Part shown: one piece after another, positions 53,328 through 61,453 of the stretch
How positions within the stretch are numbered: position 1 is the first letter of the stretch
Layout: each line of letters begins with the position of its first letter
DNA from: Batillaria attramentaria
Taxonomy: Eukaryota > Mollusca > Gastropoda > Batillariidae
DNA: 64,000 nucleotides
Direction: 5' to 3'
Assembly: GCA_018292915.2 (NCBI GenBank)
Contig: JACVVK020000332.1
Location: 167,501-231,500, forward strand
Translations under genes and position numbers: made by a program
Notes under the pieces: model-generated
Databases searched by the model: none
Told to the model about the DNA's origin: nothing
Seen by the model: the letters and a program-made list of their open reading frames with translations, nothing else

Positions 53328-55192
53328 AGACACAGATACACACACACACACACACATACAAACACACACACACACACACACACACCCCGCACCGCAACGC
53401 AACGCAACGCAATGCAACGCAACACAATACAACACAACACAACACACAACAGATCCAGCCTTGTTTAGCTCTAGCAAGTGCAACTCACTTTGAAACCGGC
53501 ACTTTCTGCTGAAATAAGAGCTGGCCGTGGCAGTCGACAACACAGTCAAGCTCAGCTTCAGTGGATGGAGTCAGAGTGATGTTGACACCTACACCAGGGA
53601 TTAACCTCTGAACTTCTTTCACTCCTTGTCCCGACTTTTTGATCACTGACAGCGTCTCTTCATTGCCGATCAGTATCGGAACCTTCTCAGGAGCACCACT
53701 GAAGCAGACAATAGAAGTATGTTGGTACAAGCCCAGATAGTGTAGTGGTTAGCACTTCGGACTATGGACCTGGAGACTCGATTTCGAGTCCCAGCCAAGG
53801 CAAGTGGGATTTTTCCTCCCTAGGTCAGCTCCTACCCAGAGCGGGTCTGCTGGAGGCCCAATGGTGATGCTGTTGCCACACAGCCGAGATTCACCAACTT
53901 ACCGGGTGCCACTTTGGGGGTGCTTCCCTTCGCATGATTAATGTAGATGATTACATGGCGCAGGTGGCACCACAGGTGCTGTAGTTTCCAGGCCTGGCTA
54001 ACGCCGGGATATTTATGACAGGAAGCGTGGACCTCCATAGCATCATCATACCATCATGCTCATCATGCATAATAAAATAAAATAAAAACTGCCCCAGCTT
54101 CCGAGCCCTCTGTGGGTTCCAGCCATGACCTACAAGGAACACCACTGGAGCTAATGAAGAGTCAAGGAAGCAACAACAACAAAAAAAAGTAAATATGTTA
54201 GTGCACTGGTTGTACAAGACAGGGTACCACCTCCTCAGAGCAGGGATCAAAGTTTGTGTGTGTGCCTAGTGTATTACTTAAAATCGTATGGGTTATTCTG
54301 TGATTGTGATCAAGACAGTCAGTGTTTCAATCTGTGTGTCTCATCTTCCATTATTGTTATATTTTATGTCATTTTACAAAAAAACAACAAACAAAAAAAA
54401 CAACCAAAAACAAACAAACAAACAAAAAAAGAAACAGAAGCAAGAATGTGCACAGAAGTACCCCCCCCCCCAAAAAAAAAAAAAATAATAATAATAATAA
54501 ATAAAAAAAATAAAAATCCAACGAAACAAAGCAATTAAACACAAACAACCAACAAAGCACCATCACCAAAACAAATAACAAATTTCAGACAATACCTGAG
54601 TGTCAGCTTCAAATGTGCAAAGTTCCCCTGGAGGAGAATAATGCTACATGTCTGAGCGCGCATCCCCGAAAATCCTGCCGATACCACAACAGTGCCCCCT
54701 GGTGACAGGCTGATGACTGACCCTGTGACCCTTCCTGCATGGGCTGGCTCCTCAGCATGGAAAAACTTTGCGTTGTCTGCAGACAGCAGGGTGGGCTCGA
54801 CCTCCGCGCTGCTTTCCTGAAATTGAAGCAATCAGCCTGTGCATGTTTTGGTGTTGGAATACATTTACTGACATTATGTATGTGCATGTCTCTACTGTGT
54901 ATCTTCCCATTGGAAAATTCATACAGCTTCCCCTGGAGCTGAAAGTGTGCTGCTATTAATACAGTGGTGCTTTTGTTTTCCTTTATTAAGTTGTTTCTCT
55001 ATAGAGAAACAACTTTATAGGATGGGGCAGATTTCGCTGCACGCAGCAGCAAGTTTCAGTGGTACAAAACAAGACTTTGGCGTTTCTCCAGACAATACAT
55101 ACTTTCACACAGACAGTGACGTAACAAAATCTGCATCATAGATACCTTATGTGCACACTATGCTGCTGCGTTCTTTCTGGCGGGAGTTGTGC

Positions 55193-55256
<64 letters not shown>

Positions 55257-56201
55257 TGTGTGTGATGTAATTGTGGCTATGTCCTAAACCACCTCAAAGA
55301 GCTTTTCTTCTTCTTTTTTTTCTGTATGTTTGAGTCGTTGTTTTCCATTCCAAGCCCCCTTCAATTTTGGGTGGGATGCACACCTGATATTTAAGGATGG
55401 GCATGTACATGAAGGCAAGACAGGCACAGTGAATGAGTCTGCACGTGAATTTGACTCAATTTGATCAGGGAAAATCCCAAACCAAACTCCTGCCCACCAG
55501 GGGATTTCAATTCAGGCCCTTAGGGTCCACAGATCAGACCCTGTGATCACTGTATGTAATCTCCTTATCGGAAGCATATTAGGAGGATTGGGGGGAGGGG
55601 GTGTGCACTGTGTACCCATCATGCACACACACCCAGATGAGTGTCGACACGCTACCTGTAACACAGCGATCTGGTCCTTGGACTCGCCACACCGTTTACA
55701 TCTGAGGTCACTGCGGTTGATGTTGTGGCCATCCACAATGCCAGTTATTTTGTCCGGTCTGGGTACATCGGCCTTAACCACCACCTGTGTGCACAAAATT
55801 AATAATGAACCCACATTTCAGCAGGACAAAGGCATCAATGAGCAAAATAAAATGTATATGCTCATGCGGTGGCTCAATCTGCCCAGCTGTAACTGGTATG
55901 GAAATGAACTAAATAATGCTTCACCTCACCAATGATCATTCATGCATGGCCGGTGCTGAAAATTTGAAAAGACTGACAGTCAGGGTGAGGTGCAAGAGCT
56001 GCCTAGGCCAAGGTGGAGTGCAGAATCACTCCAGCCAAAAATGAATTATAGGTATTTTACAGGTATATCTGGTGGCCACAACAGCCACCTAAAAGTCCTG
56101 AACAAATAGTATTTCTGTCATAATGGAGTTTTAAAAAAAAAAAAGCAACAACAAAAATCATCTGTCATCCACAGTACAATGCACACACAGACACACCACC
56201 C

Positions 56202-56277
<76 letters not shown>

Positions 56278-56355
56278 CAGCGACTTTCTTAACTATCTGG
56301 ACCGATTTATCGTAGTTTACAATAACCCTTCAGAACACAACTTAGTCACTACTTT

Positions 56356-56402
<47 letters not shown>

Positions 56403-56480
56403 GAATTTCTTAACTATCTGGACCAATTTAGTTTACAATAACCCTTCAGAACACAACTTAGTCACAACTTTAAACACATA

Positions 56481-56534
<54 letters not shown>

Positions 56535-59500
56535 AGAGAAAAAGTCCTCAAGTACCTTTGGTGCTAGTCCGCTGCGTGTGAAGAGCTGATCCAAAAGCAA
56601 CTTGTACTTTTCCAGGCACTGCCATAACATCCGTGTGCTTCTTTCTTTTGCATCTTTGGTACCATCAGTGGTGACACTGATGGTCTGGGCAATAACAGTG
56701 AGTGTTTCACCTGTTGAGAGAAGTACACAGTGCTGATACATATTTGCATCAACTGGTTGCATTGTTTTTTGGGTTTGGGTTTTTTCCCCTCGTTTTAAGG
56801 GCGGGCGGTGGTCTAGTGCTTAAGAGACTTGTCACAATGCGAGAGTTCGGGGGGTTCGTGCCCCACTCGGGGCAAAGAATTTTTCCTTGTCGTACATGGC
56901 ACCGTTCATCGGGGCCGATCGTCGGGGTTTCTCTCTAGGCACTCCGGCTTCCTCCCCCTCTGCTTTGGAAATGTTCAGCCCACCAAATTTGAAAAATAAA
57001 TGCAATTCTAAATTCCGAAATTCAAATAGCTGAGCTGACCCTTCGCACCACATGATGGTAATGTGTTTATGTCCAGTGTGTGAGAGAATGCGTGTGATTC
57101 ACGTGAGCGTGCATGTTGGGTTCAGTCGTGGCGTTTTGAGCTGATTCATGAAATTGGGTAAAGCGCCTATACAATACTCATTATTATTATTATTTCCATA
57201 CCAGTGACAACCACATATATTGACCTCAAACAAGAACATCAACAAGACGGGAGCGGTATTCAATTCAAATGCTAGTCGCTCAAATGCATGTAACACACAC
57301 ACACATCCCTACCCCCCCCCCCCCCCCAACACACACACACACACATATATACATGTACATACTGGTTGCATTGACCTTATCTACAACAGAGTACAGATTA
57401 GTCCAAAAAATGTGATGGCACACTTGCTACACTGTGACTAGAATAACTCTCCACCAGTGGCATGTCTTGTCTTTGATTGCTAAATAGGTCTGCAATATAC
57501 AGGGGCACTATCGGTCAAGTCATACAATAATGCTACAGGGGAATTGGCAGCTTTTTCATGGCAAGCCAAAATATGCCATCACTGACAATTAATTTATCTG
57601 AAAGTCTGCAGTCATCTATCAGAATCAAAGTACAGAGGAAACCAGCTAAAATAAAACAATAAATCCAGCTAACATACCTGTTTTTTGGGTTTTTTTTTTA
57701 CTAGACAGTACATTTGTTCTATCCGGATATCAATGTTTTTACTGGTGCCTGCCATAAATGGCATATGACTGTATGGGGAGTGTGATTTCTCCCGTCCTAC
57801 ATGTTTTTGTTTTTTTTACAATTCTGTATGTAAGAATCATGCTTGATGCATTACTTGACATTCCTCCATACCCAAAAATGTTTGAATCTTTGAGTGAAGA
57901 GGAGGGGGCAAGGCAGGGCAGCCCGGGACAGTCAAGGCAGGTTCTTGTTGTTGTTGTTTTTTGTTGGGGTTTTTGGTGTGTGTGGGGTTTTTGTGTTTTT
58001 GTGGGGTTTTTTTTGTTTTTTTTTTGTTTTGTTTTTTGTTTTTTTGTTTTTTTTTTGGGGGGGGGGGGGGGGGGGAGAGGTGGTATGAGTGTGTGTGTGG
58101 TGTGGGTGTCCTCATGCAACTGTGGTTGTAGCAAAGCTTACCTTCAAGCGTGAAGAGCAGCTCAACAATCCCATCCTGCACCACTATACCATACTTCCAG
58201 ACGTAGAGTGGCAAGTGAAAGTTTGTGATTCGTGTCATGGCCTTTTGCCAAAGAGAAGCTGGGACTTGGTGCTGACAGGGTGAAGCTGTAGCTCGCTTGA
58301 ATACACCCTTTTGCTTTCTCAAATCTGTCCTGATGTACAAAAGAAAAATGAGTATTGCAACTTTCTGTAGATACAGGAAAAATTTGATAAGAATTTTAAA
58401 TTGATAAAAACTGCATGCACATGCACGTACAGTAATAAAACTATAATCAAACACTTACAAACTCTCTCTCTCTCTCTCTTCCTCTTTGTAAACTTTCTCC
58501 CCTCTTTGAACACCTGCATGTAATGTGTGTTATATTAAATTGACATGGATCCTAAAATTTTGGCATAAGTGCATTTTGAGACCAGAGCAGGGAAGTGTCA
58601 ATGCATGTTTGTCGTCTTGCAGTATTCTCAAAATACAGTCATACCAAATTTCCATGACAACGTACAAAATTACCGTCAAACCTGTGACTGTCGCAAATTC
58701 AAAAACAAAGTTCAATTTCACCATTCTCAATAATGTCATCTCTGTACCAAACACGTCACACAGTGACCGGCCCCTGTAATGCAGTAGTTATAACTTAGGA
58801 CCAGTGGACTGGGAGGTACACCAATGGAGCTGACGAAGAGCTGGGACAATTTTAACACAGTGTGAAAGAACCCAACTCACTAGTGAGATGTCGGTTGTGT
58901 CCGGAAGGCAAGAGAACGGAATCAGTGTCTTGCCCGTGACTCCTCTCAAACCCAGCACACCAAGCTCCTCGATCAGCTGGTCCAACTGGATAAACAAAAC
59001 AAACCATGCATAACGATGATGAAGATGATGTGAATTACAGACGCTACACCCAATGGACGATTCCACTCCTGTCAATCAAAAGGGCCGTTCCCCCCAGAAT
59101 TCAGCCAATCGCATCTCGCGGCATAATGAGCACATGGATTGTCTGACAAACTTTTTTTTACCAGACACTGCAATGAAGGAAGCACATGTAGTTTGATATG
59201 ACTGAAACATGGAAAGAAAGCAGGAAGTCCATTGACGTCATTTGAGGAAAAGGCCATTACGTCAATCTCTTTCATCTTGAAATCACCCCTTTTTCCTATA
59301 CAATGAACGTCATGGACGTACTGTGTTTTGCCAATACAGGGCGAGTAAAGGGGCGGGGCTTTGGCCTCTGGGTCTGCCGAGTGGAGTCGTCCCATTGTTT
59401 GGTTCAAAGCACCATGAACTGAACCCCCAACACGCAATGCGCAAGTGAATCACGAACATTTTTTTTTATACACTGGACATAAACATTCAATTAATGTATT

Positions 59501-59718
59501 CTTATTCTGTTAGAGCCTAAACTATTTTCACTATGACTGGGGACATCTGGTTCAAACTGAAGATAATAAGCGATCACTGAATTCAGCCTTGCTCTTTGGA
59601 CACAGGGACTGGTACATGTAACTGCATTATATGTTATTTGTGAATAAAGTAATAATATAGTTTTAAAGAGCGCTGCTCTCCAAGTGCCATGGACTCGCTG
59701 CTGCTTAAAGCGCACACA

Positions 59719-59779
<61 letters not shown>

Positions 59780-59975
59780 AAACCACCACACACACACACA
59801 CTCACACACACTCACACACACTCACACACACACACACACTCACACACACACACACACTCACGCACACACGCCACACACGCACACGCACACGCACACACGC
59901 ACACCACACACCACACACACACACACACACTCACCACACACTCACTCACTCACTCACACACACACACACACACAA

Positions 59976-60014
<39 letters not shown>

Positions 60015-60031
60015 ACACACACACACACACA

Positions 60032-60063
<32 letters not shown>

Positions 60064-60100
60064 CGCACACACACACACACGCACGCACCACACACACACA

Positions 60101-60136
<36 letters not shown>

Positions 60137-60159
60137 ACACACACACACACACTCACACA

Positions 60160-60196
<37 letters not shown>

Positions 60197-60249
60197 ACAC
60201 ACACACACACACACTCACACACACACACACTCAAACACACACACACACA

Positions 60250-60288
<39 letters not shown>

Positions 60289-60397
60289 CCACACATCACA
60301 CACCACACACACAACACATCACACACACACACACACTCACACACACACACACACTCACACACACACTCAACACACACACACACACTCACACACACAT

Positions 60398-60459
<62 letters not shown>

Positions 60460-60517
60460 CACACACACACACACACACCACTCACACACACACACACACT
60501 CACACACACACACACAC

Positions 60518-60551
<34 letters not shown>

Positions 60552-60563
60552 ACACACACACAA

Positions 60564-60600
<37 letters not shown>

Positions 60601-60681
60601 GCACACACGCACACACGCACACACACACACACGCTACGCACGCACACCACACACTCACACACACACACTCACACACACACA

Positions 60682-60750
<69 letters not shown>

Positions 60751-61377
60751 ACTATCTTGCACCCACTGTAACATCTGATTTGGCAGATGCAGCAACATCA
60801 AAAGACTCATGGTACACACAAACAGACTCAGAAGTTAATTACAAAAGCTTGACAGAAGAGAAATGTCTTCAGATGGGATTTTAAACACGGGGCAGTGAGG
60901 CCTGAAGGCGGAGTTTGATTGCAGTGTTCCCTGTGATTGAAAATACGTGCAAGCTCCTATACATCATCCACCTGTTGACATTTGAATGCATGTGTACTGA
61001 GGTATGCATGCAACTACTATTGCTTGGTAGTGCCTGTTTTGTTTTGTTTTTTTACCCCTGTGTGGTTGAATTTTTTTTATTTTGAGGTTAATCTGAAAGA
61101 GAAGAAATTGTGTGTACATATGCTCATGCTTGAGTGAGGACATTTTAATGCAGGTGCACTGAGGTATGCAAGTAGTATCGCCTGGTGGTGGCAGTATGTT
61201 TTTTTATCTGTGTGGTTGATTTTGTGTGGCTTTCCTGAAAGAGAGGGAATTGTGTTTGGAATTGCTTGTGCTCCTATGTGGACATTTGAAATTGAATGCA
61301 TGTGCACTGAGGTGTGCAAACTACTATTGCTTGGTGGTGGCAGTATGCTTTTGTGTGTGGTTAGAAATATTTGATTT

Positions 61378-61453
<76 letters not shown>

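Noticed and set aside
57739..58154. Long plus- and minus-strand frames around 58000
   Set aside because: Low-complexity T/G run (57950-58070) extends frames past the true exon 3 donor at 58142.
59684..60771. Long open frames (about 355-360 codons) of Thr-His or Cys-Val repeats
   Set aside because: Pure translation of the CA array; no start, splice or homology evidence.
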